A DNA stretch of 64,000 nucleotides from Rhodobacteraceae bacterium F11138 (GTDB lineage Bacteria; Pseudomonadota; Alphaproteobacteria; Rhodobacterales; Rhodobacteraceae). The stretch covers positions 534,098 to 598,097 of the forward strand of contig JAEKDP010000002.1 in assembly GCA_016521575.1 (NCBI GenBank), written 5' to 3'. The notes below the pieces were generated by a model. The model was not told the origin of the DNA. It made no database searches and saw only the letters and a program-made list of their open reading frames with translations. The translations under genes were made by a program, and so were the position numbers. Shown here piece after piece: positions 44,381 through 53,400 of this stretch; position 1 is the first letter of the stretch, and every line of letters starts with the position of its first letter.

Positions 44381-45721
44381 TCAGCTGTTTCGGATGGCCC
44401 AAAGTTCCATCTTCAGTCCCGGATATTGCCCCGACACATGCACCGCGATGCCGCCAGAGGTGGTCATCTTGCCCCAGTATGGGCTGGCGGCGTCCAATTC
44501 GAAATAGACAACTCCGGCATGATACGGGATTTGCCTTGGCGCCACGGGCATCGGGCGCAGGGTGATGCCCGGCAAGGCCGAGTTGACCAGCTGGCGGATT
44601 TCCTCGACCGGGCCGATCTTGGCCTGTCCGGCGAAATGGCGACGCACGTCTTCGGCCGGGATATCCGCATCCACCGCCAGCACGAAACCGGCATTGCCCA
44701 GCAGTTTGCGATCCGCGATGACGCCGACGCTGATGCCGTATTTGCGTTCTTCCAGCTTGATCGGGATCGCGGTCTGCTCCAGCACCGAGCTGAGATACTG
44801 CCGCAAGGTACGGATCACCGGGGCAAAGCTGTGTGACAGATCATCATGCTGATAGGGCGGGAAATCCGGCGGCTGCTTTTCCGAGGTCATGAAAACCGAA
44901 AGTTCGCCAGCCAGCCCGACACAGGTACGGAACAGATCCTCGGGATGCAGGTTCTCGATCTTGGCCATGTGGCGGATCACCGGAATCGTGCGGTTTATCA
45001 CCGTCAGCAGCAGAAAATCGGACACCTCGGCCACGCCACGCGCGCCGCCGCCTTCGGACAGACGCCCCGCCAGCGCCTGCATCCGGTGGGACAGCAGCCC
45101 TTCGAGTTCGCGCACGAAACCATCCAGCGGCTGGGCCGCGCGTACGTCCAGGCAACTGGGAATGAACGCCTGGTCAAGGATGATTTCCTTGTCCGGGCGC
45201 ACCTCGATGATGCGTGCCACCGGGATCGCCAGCCGATCGGCCAGATCGTCCACCGCCAAAGCGAATTGCAGGCGCATCTTGCCGACGCCCAGGGTCACCG
45301 GCTTTTTCTGCTGGCCCATGGTGTCGGTGACCTCGATTTCGCCGGGGCGCAGACGGCTGGCGGACATCTCGGCGCCCGACAGATCAACCTCGACCGCACC
45401 CTGCCGGCGCTGTGGCACCGTCAGGTAGACGACGCAATCCTTGATGGTTTCCGGCACTTCCAGCGCGGGTGGATGATCGTCCGCCATCGGCACCCGAAAC
45501 ACCGTGCCGTCCTGCGTCAGCCCGGCACAGGATTTCAGGGCGAACTGACCGACCTTGAGCACCTCGTCGTCGATATCCAATGCGCTGACACCCCAGCCAT
45601 AGGGCCGGATGCGCCGCGCCAGACCGGTGACCAGCGCCTCGGTATACCGATCGGCCTGCTGGAAATGATGGGGCTGCAAAAACAGTCCCTCGGTCCAAAG
45701 CACCTTGCTGTCCCAGGACAA
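44381..45721 (-). CDS. tssK: T6SS baseplate protein TssK
   Basis: 446-residue cytoplasmic protein linking the baseplate to TssL/TssM. The start KVLWTEGLFLQPHHFQQADRY is the diagnostic family sequence. The middle region (RDVGFLLLTVINRTIP-like) and the C-terminal domain (PVAPRQIPYHAGVVYFELD) match the known shoulder and head. It lies between fha (13-base gap) and tssL (32-base gap). Confidence 0.95.
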   Translation of the reverse strand: MSWDSKVLWTEGLFLQPHHFQQADRYTEALVTGLARRIRPYGWGVSALDIDDEVLKVGQFALKSCAGLTQDGTVFRVPMADDHPPALEVPETIKDCVVYLTVPQRRQGAVEVDLSGAEMSASRLRPGEIEVTDTMGQQKKPVTLGVGKMRLQFALAVDDLADRLAIPVARIIEVRPDKEIILDQAFIPSCLDVRAAQPLDGFVRELEGLLSHRMQALAGRLSEGGGARGVAEVSDFLLLTVINRTIPVIRHMAKIENLHPEDLFRTCVGLAGELSVFMTSEKQPPDFPPYQHDDLSHSFAPVIRTLRQYLSSVLEQTAIPIKLEERKYGISVGVIADRKLLGNAGFVLAVDADIPAEDVRRHFAGQAKIGPVEEIRQLVNSALPGITLRPMPVAPRQIPYHAGVVYFELDAASPYWGKMTTSGGIAVHVSGQYPGLKMELWAIRNS

Positions 45722-45734
45722 TGATCTCTCCCCT

Positions 45735-47213
45735 TTATTCGGACCGGTCTTTCAACTTGTCCAGCTGGACCTTGTAGGCCCGCGCGAATTCACGGCTGAA
45801 CAGGTCGTGAAAATCGTTCTCGGCCTGGTCGGATATATCCGCATACATCTTTTCATACACTTCCCAATAGCGCGCCTTCTTGCCCTTGAGCAGACTGCCC
45901 AGCCCGCCGCTGGACTCGATCTTGCCGGACAATTCTTGCGGATCCAGCCGGGCCAGCACCCCCTTGAGCGCCGCCTCCATGCCGGTGACCATGGCGATCT
46001 CATGCGCCTTGATATCGTCCAGCGCCTGTTCAGCGGCGGTTTCCGCGCTGAGATAGCCGCGCGCACCGGGCTTGACGATTGCTTCGACCGCCTGCTCCGG
46101 GCTGATCGAGAATTTCAGCGGATTGTTTCCGCCGGCGCTGATCATGGTCTGTTCGATACGAAATTCGCTCTTGATCGAAGTCCGCGTCATCAGAATTTCG
46201 CGCAGGCCGGTGACCAGGGTTTTCATCACCCGCCCCATCCGCGCCATGGTGGTGACCAGGTCGGCATCGGCAATCGCCAGTTCCTCGGCACCGACCGCCG
46301 ACAGAAAGGCCCGCGCCGCGTCGGTTTCAACCGGAGCATCCGGATCAATGGGCCCGTCTGTCTGCGTCGGCAATTGCGGAGGCGTCCTGCGCGGCGTCGG
46401 GCCGGAGTGTTCCGCGGGCGGGGGCGGCAATACGGTCTTGGGCGTTTGCCGCACGGGGTCCGGTACCGGCGCGGGGTCCGATCCTGGGGCGGGGTCCGGT
46501 CCTGGGGCGGGCGTGGGATCTTCGTCTCCCAGCAGATCGTCCCAATCATCGGGGATCAGGTTGTTGCCCGCGTGCTGGGCCGTGAAACTGTCCTGGGCAG
46601 ACGGGTTGTGCATCGGCGCACTGGCCCCTTCGCCTTCGCGCCCGTCACTGGGTTTCTGAAAGAACGGATCTTCGTCTTCTCCCAGCGGCGGCAACAATTC
46701 GTCGATCGGATCCGCCGGGTTCAATTGCGACGGGCCTGTCGGCGCCGCTTCTGCGCCCAGCAGATCATCCAGAAAATTGCCGCCGGGTCCGGCGTCGTCC
46801 AGCAAGGCCAGCGGGTCGGGCGCATTGTCGGCATTGCCATGCGATGCCGGACCCTGCGCCGCCGGTCCGGCGATCAGATCGTCCGTCGCATCGGGTTCGG
46901 CGGTGATCTCGACCATCAACTCATACGAACCCAGCGCCAGCACATCGCCGTTGTTCAACGGCGTCGGAACCCGCCCCAGCGGGATCTTGGAATAGTTCAG
47001 GAATGTGCCATTGGTGGAAAGATCGACAACCATGACGTTGCCATTATGGTCCTCGATGACGCAATGGCTCTTGGACAGCAGCCGGTCCGGGTCGGGCAGC
47101 ATCAGGTCATTGCCCGGCCCCCGGCCCAAGGTGAGACTGCCGCCCTGCATCTGGACAGGGCGCGCATTTCCGGGGATCGTTCCGGACGACTGAAATTTCA
47201 ACGTGACAGGCAT
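45735..47213 (-). CDS. fha: FHA-domain T6SS regulator (Fha/TagH)
   Basis: 492 residues. The N-terminal FHA domain (about 22-95) has LTLGRGPGNDL, LSKSHC and DLSTNGTFLN, the phosphothreonine-binding residues. A long acidic, Pro-rich linker (about 105-290) carries FLDDLLGAE (147-155) and DWDDLLGDED (223-232), plus PAPG-type short repeats. The C-terminal 180 residues match the T6SS FHA family domain, with the sequence AVEAIVKPGARGYLSAETAAEQALDDIKAHE. It should bind the kinase-phosphorylated partner and gate assembly. The LDDLLG motifs also occur in the sheath fusion of this operon. Confidence 0.93.
   Translation of the reverse strand: MPVTLKFQSSGTIPGNARPVQMQGGSLTLGRGPGNDLMLPDPDRLLSKSHCVIEDHNGNVMVVDLSTNGTFLNYSKIPLGRVPTPLNNGDVLALGSYELMVEITAEPDATDDLIAGPAAQGPASHGNADNAPDPLALLDDAGPGGNFLDDLLGAEAAPTGPSQLNPADPIDELLPPLGEDEDPFFQKPSDGREGEGASAPMHNPSAQDSFTAQHAGNNLIPDDWDDLLGDEDPTPAPGPDPAPGSDPAPVPDPVRQTPKTVLPPPPAEHSGPTPRRTPPQLPTQTDGPIDPDAPVETDAARAFLSAVGAEELAIADADLVTTMARMGRVMKTLVTGLREILMTRTSIKSEFRIEQTMISAGGNNPLKFSISPEQAVEAIVKPGARGYLSAETAAEQALDDIKAHEIAMVTGMEAALKGVLARLDPQELSGKIESSGGLGSLLKGKKARYWEVYEKMYADISDQAENDFHDLFSREFARAYKVQLDKLKDRSE
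46455..46511. repeat. Short tandem GC-rich repeats in the fha linker
   Basis: Near-identical units of about 18 bases (variants of ggggcggggtccgatcct) encode the alternating Pro/Ala/Gly/Asp residues PAPGPDPAPGSDPAPVPDP in the Fha linker. They are a likely hotspot for slippage. Confidence 0.5.
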
Positions 47214-47221
47214 CTAGGCGC

Positions 47222-47524
47222 CTATCCTCCGGTCAATACGGTGAATTCACCCTTGACGATTGCACCGCCACAGCCGGTGGAATCGCCGATCCGCGAGGCC
47301 GGCATGTTCGAGATGATCACCGTGGCCGAGGCCATCACATTGGGATGAGGCCCCAAACCCGACGGGTGCAAATCACCGATACGCGCAGCCGGCATGCCCC
47401 CGACCAGAACCGTGGGGGCGCAGGGCGGGATGATCGCTGACGTTCCGGGCACAGGGCCAGCAGGAGAAGGAGCGAACATGGCACATAGAACGTTGTCGCC
47501 CACGCGCGCCTGGGGTTTTGTCAT
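47222..47524 (-). CDS. PAAR-domain spike-tip protein
   Basis: 100-residue protein consisting only of a PAAR domain, the metal-binding cone that caps VgrG. Diagnostic repeats are PTVLVGGMPAARIGDLHPSG and NMPASRIGDSTGCGGAIVKG, each with an ARIGD/SRIGD turn. No effector extension is attached. The ATG overlaps the stop of the preceding small gene by 4 bases; vgrG lies one gene upstream. Confidence 0.95.
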   Translation of the reverse strand: MTKPQARVGDNVLCAMFAPSPAGPVPGTSAIIPPCAPTVLVGGMPAARIGDLHPSGLGPHPNVMASATVIISNMPASRIGDSTGCGGAIVKGEFTVLTGG

Positions 47525-48132
47525 GTGCTTGCCTCCTTTTCCGGCTCTTTCATCGTCACCCGGCCGCTGCCACCGCGCGCGATGTCCAACGCCCGGTCGA
47601 TCAACAGTTGGATATGTTCATCGAACCTATCAGATAGTTCCCCCAACGCTACCACATTCATTGCAAAAACCGAGGCTTCCGCAGCACCGGCAGGTGCCGG
47701 ATACTGTGCCAGATCGCCCGGTCCCAGCGTCCCGTCCGCGTAGAGAACGGCGGTGGCGCAATGCACGGTTTCATCATCGACATAGGCATGGTCCAGCGTG
47801 GCGCGGGCGGCTTCGCGCTTGTCTTCATCCGGCTGGAACACCCAGTCTTCGGAACGCGCAAGCGACGGGGGATCCTTGTCCGATTTCGGCCCGATGTAAT
47901 CGCGCGCGGCAAGACAGGCCCACCACACCCGTTCACGCGCAGGCAGCAACACCGCCAGCAACATCAGCATGTCCAGCCAGGCCTGTTTGCTTTCCAGTTC
48001 ATCCAGCACCTGTTCCGGCGAGGCACTGGCGGGAGATTGCAGCGGCGTGCGCAGCACCACATTGGCTTGCGACAGCTGTTTGACGGCTGGGTCCCGGGGA
48101 ATTTTGACGAGATCTTTGAAACGCGGATTCAT
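47521..48132 (-). CDS. Conserved T6SS-associated protein, unknown function (perhaps DUF6931)
   Basis: 203 residues, predicted soluble and helical. The central part is Trp-rich (AWLDMLMLLAVLLPARERVWWACLAARDYIG, about 51-81) and resembles proteins annotated DUF6931 in T6SS loci; I cannot confirm that by search. It lies between vgrG and the PAAR gene, overlapping PAAR by 4 bases. A role as spike adaptor or chaperone helping VgrG and PAAR assemble is a positional inference. No signal peptide, nuclease or lipase motif is visible, so I do not call it an effector. Confidence 0.65.
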   Translation of the reverse strand: MNPRFKDLVKIPRDPAVKQLSQANVVLRTPLQSPASASPEQVLDELESKQAWLDMLMLLAVLLPARERVWWACLAARDYIGPKSDKDPPSLARSEDWVFQPDEDKREAARATLDHAYVDDETVHCATAVLYADGTLGPGDLAQYPAPAGAAEASVFAMNVVALGELSDRFDEHIQLLIDRALDIARGGSGRVTMKEPEKEAST

Positions 48133-48140
48133 GTCACCAC

Positions 48141-50351
48141 CTAATTGATCTTTGTCAGAGAGCCTTTGAGGACAAGTATCCCGCTGGCTTTCACATTGGT
48201 CATCGCACCGTTTACATCGACCTTGGCGCTGCCCTTGATGTCGATCATCGTGCTCTTGATCGTGATTTTGGCCGGTTCGATCTTGATCGAAGAGCCCCCG
48301 ACCTTCAGTTCGATGCTCTGCGCGGCCTCGATCGCGATCTTGCCGGCATCGACCCCGACGGACATGTCGCCCTGCTCGACCGTGGTATCGTAGTTCTGGG
48401 TGATGGTCTGAGTCTTGTCGGTCGCGATCTCGATGGTCTGGCTGCCGGTTTCGATCTTGAACTCTTCGTCGCCGGTCGCGATCGTATGATAATGGCTGCC
48501 CTCCTGGATCGTCCGCGTGACGTTGTTGCGGATGACTTCGCTCAGGCTGCCTTCATCGTCGTGGTCTCCGGCGTCGATTTCGTCCTGTCCGATGGTGACG
48601 ACCGACTTGTTCTTGACCAGCATCTGATGGTCCTTCTGCGCCTGCACGCGCATCAGTTCTTCGCCCCTTTTGTCCTCGAACATCAGCTCGTTATATTCGT
48701 CCGCCACGCCCCCTTTGGTCGATTTGGTCCGAATGCCCAACTGGGTCTTGTCATCCGGATAAAGATACGGCGCTTTTTGCCAGGCGTTATAGATCATCCC
48801 GGTACAGATCGGACGATCCGGATCGCCCTCTTCAAACTGGATCACCGCCTCCTGACCGATACGCGGGATTGCCACCATGCCATAGTCGGTGCCCGACCAG
48901 GGGGTCATGACCCGCACCCAACAGGATGAATTTTCGTCATTCTGCCCTTCGCGGTCCCAGTGAAATTGAACCTTGATGCGGCCAAATTCATCCGTCTCGA
49001 TTTCCTCGCCCGACTGGCCGACAACGGTGGCGGTGTGTGGTCCGGAAATTTTCGGCCATGGGGTGCGGATCGGGGCGCGGAACTGGGTCGATTTGGGGAT
49101 CGACCGAAACGTGCAGGCATAGGCGTCATCAGCCATGCCTTCGGGGAAATCGCGCGGCAGCATCGCCAGATCGCGGCGCGACTCGCGTCTGCGGTGGGTC
49201 AACTCGGTGCGCAGGAACTCTTCGACGCCGTGGCGCTTCATTTCGGACAACCGCCCGCCCAGCTGCTTTTCATGCGTCGCCTGCAGGAAATTCTGATCCT
49301 GCACAAAATGCTCCGCCCCGATGATCAGATACTGCCCGTTTGCGGCATCATCCGGATGTTCCGCCATTTCAAAGGTCTGCCCGGCGGCCAGGGCGCGCAC
49401 ATTCGCGGCACCGCGAAACTGTCTGTAGCGCACGGTTTCCGCTTCCATGCGGACCTTCGCGTATCTTTCGCCCAGCGCCTTGTCGCCCTTGAACACCCCC
49501 GGATAGCGATGATGCCCCAGGTAGTCATACACCTCATAGGTCTTGTGGCCGTGGGACCCCGATGGAATGGCGTGGTCGAATTCCAGATCCGCATCCTGCA
49601 ACTTGAAATCGAAATCGTTCAACGTGTATCTTCCGCGCGTCACATTTTCGCGCGCCGTCCATTCGGCGATGTGATCTTCGCGCCCGGTTTCCGCACCCCG
49701 GTCCATCTGGCGTGCGTGATACTTGATGGTGGCGTGCCCGGGGATCTCGCTGTGGGCGCTGATCGAATCGCCCAGCACCAGGGTTTCGACCGCTTCGGAA
49801 TTCAGCGCATTCTTGAAATAGAAATATATGCCCTCCTCTTCCATGAGGCGGCACAGGAAATCATAATCGCTTTCACGGTATTGCACACAATAGGTGCGCG
49901 GATCATATGTGCCGGTCAGCGCATCTTCGAAATCCGAGAACCCGTGTTCTTCGAACAGCTTCTTGATGATCTCGACGGTCGAGAGTTCCTGGAACACGCG
50001 GCAATCCTGTGTCCGGGTCAGCATCCAGAACCACGGGCGGACCTCGGCCAGATAGTACCAGTTGCCTTCGAAATATCCCAATTCCTCGACCGATACACAG
50101 AGTCCCGAAAACACCCGTTCGCTTTCATCTTCGGTCATGACATGCAGGCGCAGGTTCTGTCCGACGATGTCTCCGATCTCGGCATTCTCACACCAGCTGC
50201 GGATCAGAACCGTCATTTCCGTCAGCCGGCTCAGACCTTCATGGATGACTGCGCGATACAGGTTCGGTCCGTATTCTCCGGCCGGTTCCGGCCAGGGGAA
50301 ATCGCCGGACAACCAGCTTCGCGCATCTGCGAATGGTTTGTAATCAGGCAT
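48141..50351 (-). CDS. vgrG: T6SS spike protein VgrG (TssI)
   Basis: 736-residue trimeric spike protein delivered on the Hcp tube. The gp27-like part (about 1-370) includes CVQYRESDYDFLCRLMEEEGIYF. The gp5 OB domain contains the signature FHWDREGQND and GDPDRPICTGMIYNA (about 510-535). The C-terminal needle has the repeating beta-helix pattern (QTIEIATDKTQTITQNYD, KITIKSTMIDIKGSAKVDVNG) and ends in GSLTKIN with no effector extension. I start at the ATG at 50351 (AAGGACA upstream). Confidence 0.96.
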   Translation of the reverse strand: MPDYKPFADARSWLSGDFPWPEPAGEYGPNLYRAVIHEGLSRLTEMTVLIRSWCENAEIGDIVGQNLRLHVMTEDESERVFSGLCVSVEELGYFEGNWYYLAEVRPWFWMLTRTQDCRVFQELSTVEIIKKLFEEHGFSDFEDALTGTYDPRTYCVQYRESDYDFLCRLMEEEGIYFYFKNALNSEAVETLVLGDSISAHSEIPGHATIKYHARQMDRGAETGREDHIAEWTARENVTRGRYTLNDFDFKLQDADLEFDHAIPSGSHGHKTYEVYDYLGHHRYPGVFKGDKALGERYAKVRMEAETVRYRQFRGAANVRALAAGQTFEMAEHPDDAANGQYLIIGAEHFVQDQNFLQATHEKQLGGRLSEMKRHGVEEFLRTELTHRRRESRRDLAMLPRDFPEGMADDAYACTFRSIPKSTQFRAPIRTPWPKISGPHTATVVGQSGEEIETDEFGRIKVQFHWDREGQNDENSSCWVRVMTPWSGTDYGMVAIPRIGQEAVIQFEEGDPDRPICTGMIYNAWQKAPYLYPDDKTQLGIRTKSTKGGVADEYNELMFEDKRGEELMRVQAQKDHQMLVKNKSVVTIGQDEIDAGDHDDEGSLSEVIRNNVTRTIQEGSHYHTIATGDEEFKIETGSQTIEIATDKTQTITQNYDTTVEQGDMSVGVDAGKIAIEAAQSIELKVGGSSIKIEPAKITIKSTMIDIKGSAKVDVNGAMTNVKASGILVLKGSLTKIN

Positions 50352-50414
50352 GGGCTGTCCTTTCAAGATAACCTGGACGGCGCTGCTGCAACGCATGCAA
50401 ATCTGTAAAAATCA

Positions 50415-53400
50415 CTATAAATCCTCCAACAATGCGGCGAGGTCGGCATCCATATCGTCACTGCCGGCCGCGGCCGCCGGATCCGGGGCGTCATCCCCGA
50501 AACCGGCAAGCAAATCATCCAGGCCCAGATCGGCGGCGGTGTCGGCATCGGCGGCGGGTTCGGGCGGCGACACCGGCGCGGGTGGCGATGGCGGTGGTGG
50601 CGGCACGTCCGACCACGGCCCCAGGATATCCCCCCCGGCCAGCGACTGAAACGACGCCAGCCGGATTTCATCGCGCCCCTTGATCGACACCACGGGCATG
50701 ATGCCCCGCGCCATCACCTGTTCCACCCTCTCCAGTGTCAGGTTGCGTTCCGTGCAGGGCAAGGCGACCTGATCGCCGAATTGATCGGTCACGAAATGAT
50801 AGGGCATGTCGCCCAGTGACATGACCGACCACAGCCCCATCCCGGCCCCATGTTCACGATAGGACTTGGCCAGCAGGATCGCCGCCAGAACAACGGGATT
50901 GGCCCACAACATGCCCGACAGCCCCTCGGTCATGGTGAATTCCTCGAACTCGAATTCATAGATCGGTTCGGATTTGGCACCATATGGCCGGCGCAACAGG
51001 AAACGTGGCGACAGCAACCCAAGATGCCCGGCTTCGGGCATGCCGCGCAGCCCATCCCAGGCCGAAGCCACCAAGGGGTGGCGTTCGTCTTTCGGGGTGT
51101 CCATGAAGCCCGGGGACAGCGCCGCAAGGAACGGTGCATCCACATGGGCCGCGACCCGTCCGATCCGCCCCAGCAATTCAGCATGCGGTGGGGTTTCCTC
51201 GAACGTGTACATCCCGATCAGCGCGGAATAGCCGCCGCGCCCGGTTTCTTCATCCAACGGTGCCTCGGTCAGCAGCCGCGCAAATCCGCTTTGCGCCAGA
51301 TCATCCGCACCGGCAAGATCGGCGGCGATCTCCTCGGCGGAAATATCGTACAGCATGACCTCCAGCGTGTCGTCCACTTCGATGCTGCGCGCTATCAGGT
51401 CGATCGACCGCCACTGGGACTCGATCGACTGAAATTCCGGATGGTGCAGCACCAGGCGCATGGCCGCGGACAGGGCATCACTCACGGCGGCCTGCATTGC
51501 CACGTTGTCCGCGTCGGGCACGGCGCGAATATGTGGCCCGACAATGCGCGCCAGCATCTCTTCTACCGGCGTCGGCCGGGTCAGGCTGGCGGCGGTATCG
51601 CCGATCAGCTTCTGGAAATCGCTCAACCGCCGGTCGGCGGGCACCGCGTTGCCGGACGAACTGCGCCGTGGTGCGGTGATCGGGGTGCCGTGAGCCTCGG
51701 CCCAGCTTCGCAGGGTGGTGGCGGCATGGTCCGCCGTCGCCCCGCTGGCCAGTTGCGCACGCAAGCCGATCAGTTCCGAAAACAGGGCGACCTTGGAATA
51801 CAGCTCATCCGGATGCAGATCGTCCATTTCGGCCAAGGACAGTTCGACCCCCGCCCCGTCCTTGCCAATGGGCAGCACCAGCTTGGTGGCAAAGCCGGCG
51901 ATGACGTCATCCAGCGTATCCGGATCCAGACGGATCGCCGGACGGGCCGCCAGCGCGTCTGCGGTTTCGATCTGTCCACGCGCCGCGCGTCCGGAAAAGT
52001 CGCCCATCACCGCCAGACGAAAACGTTTGCGGTTCAGGCGTTGCGGCTCGGGGCGGTCCCCGGTCATGCGACCAAAGGTGAATTCGGCATCCATACCCGC
52101 CCCGCCCTGCGGTGCGCTTGCGGGCGGCTCTGGAATCTCGACACCCGGTTCCGTATGCGCCGGATCGGCAAGCAAGGCGTCCAGGTCATCCTCACCTTCG
52201 GCGGCGGTGTCATCTGTTGCCGGCTCCGGAGTTTGCGGTTCATGCTCTGGGCCGTCCCCCAGATCCCCCAACAGATCGTCAAGCGCATCGATCGCCCCGT
52301 CTTCCTGTGCGGTTGCCGGGGCTTCGCGCGGCATCGGATCCGCGTCATCCGACAGAAGATCATCCAGATCGGCGGACAGCTCCACCGGCCCCGCATCCAG
52401 CACATCAACCGGATCATCCGGTTCGGTTGCCGCCTGTTCCGCCGCATCGCCGCCGGTCAATTCATCCAGCGCATCGTCTTCATCGATAGGGTCGTCTTCA
52501 GACGCGGGCGATACCGGGTCCGGGTCGATGGCGTCGCCCAACAGATCATCAAGATCCAGCCCCGCCAGAGAACCGCCGGCGTCGCCGGGTTCCGCCGCCG
52601 TGTCCTTGCCGTCATCGTCCAGCAAATCATCAAGGGCGGTGTGGGACTCAGCATCCTGCGGCGAATGGGCGGGTTCAGCCACATCATCCGTATCTGACCC
52701 ATCGGCCCCTATCGCGGCCACCGACCGATCATCGTCGTCCTGTTCATCCACCGCCAGCGCGTCCAGAATATCCGATACCGCTGGTTCCGGCGTATCGGAC
52801 GGGTCCGGGCTGTCCAGAAGACTGTCCAGGTTTTCCAGCCCGGTATCGGCATCCGGATCGGCGTTGGGCGTTTCGCGCGCAACGGTCTGCAGGATGTGAT
52901 CCGTGGTCTCGCCCGGTTCATCATCGCGTGCCCCGCTGTCCGCCGCCAGAGCGTCCAGAACATCCGCGCCGGTTTCATCCGATCCCGGTTCGGCTGGGGC
53001 CACGTCTCGCAGCGCGTCCAACGCCGACTCGACGGTGTTGTCCTGTTCTGTTTGCGAATCCGGTGCCGCCCGGAGCTGTTGCAATGCCTGATCCGCAGGC
53101 TCTTGCGTGGGGTCATCCACGGCTTTGGACCGCAACCCGTCCAGTATGTCATCCCCCGAGTCCTGGGGCGGCGGATCCGCAACGGGCGACTCGCGCAGCC
53201 CCTCCAGCGCAAGACCTGACTCGTCCTCGGCCGTTTGCCCGGGCGCGGGTTCGGCCGCCCTGAGAGCATCCAGCGCCTGATCCGCTGTGTCGGTCTGTGC
53301 GGTTTCTTCGGGCGCTTGATCGCGAAGCCCGTCCAGCGCGCTGCCCACGACGTCTTCGCGGGTCTCCGGTGCCTCGGACACGGACTGCAGATCATCCAGG

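Noticed and set aside
47521-48132. The 203-residue gene between vgrG and PAAR as a toxic effector
   Set aside because: No catalytic motif, signal or toxin-like domain is visible and no immunity gene follows; an adaptor role is at least as likely, so I left the function open.
50850-52697. A 615-codon plus-strand frame opposite the sheath fusion
   Set aside because: Low-complexity Arg/Gly/Ile-rich translation with no ribosome site or family feature; the minus-strand frame carries the TssB-like and TssC-like domains.
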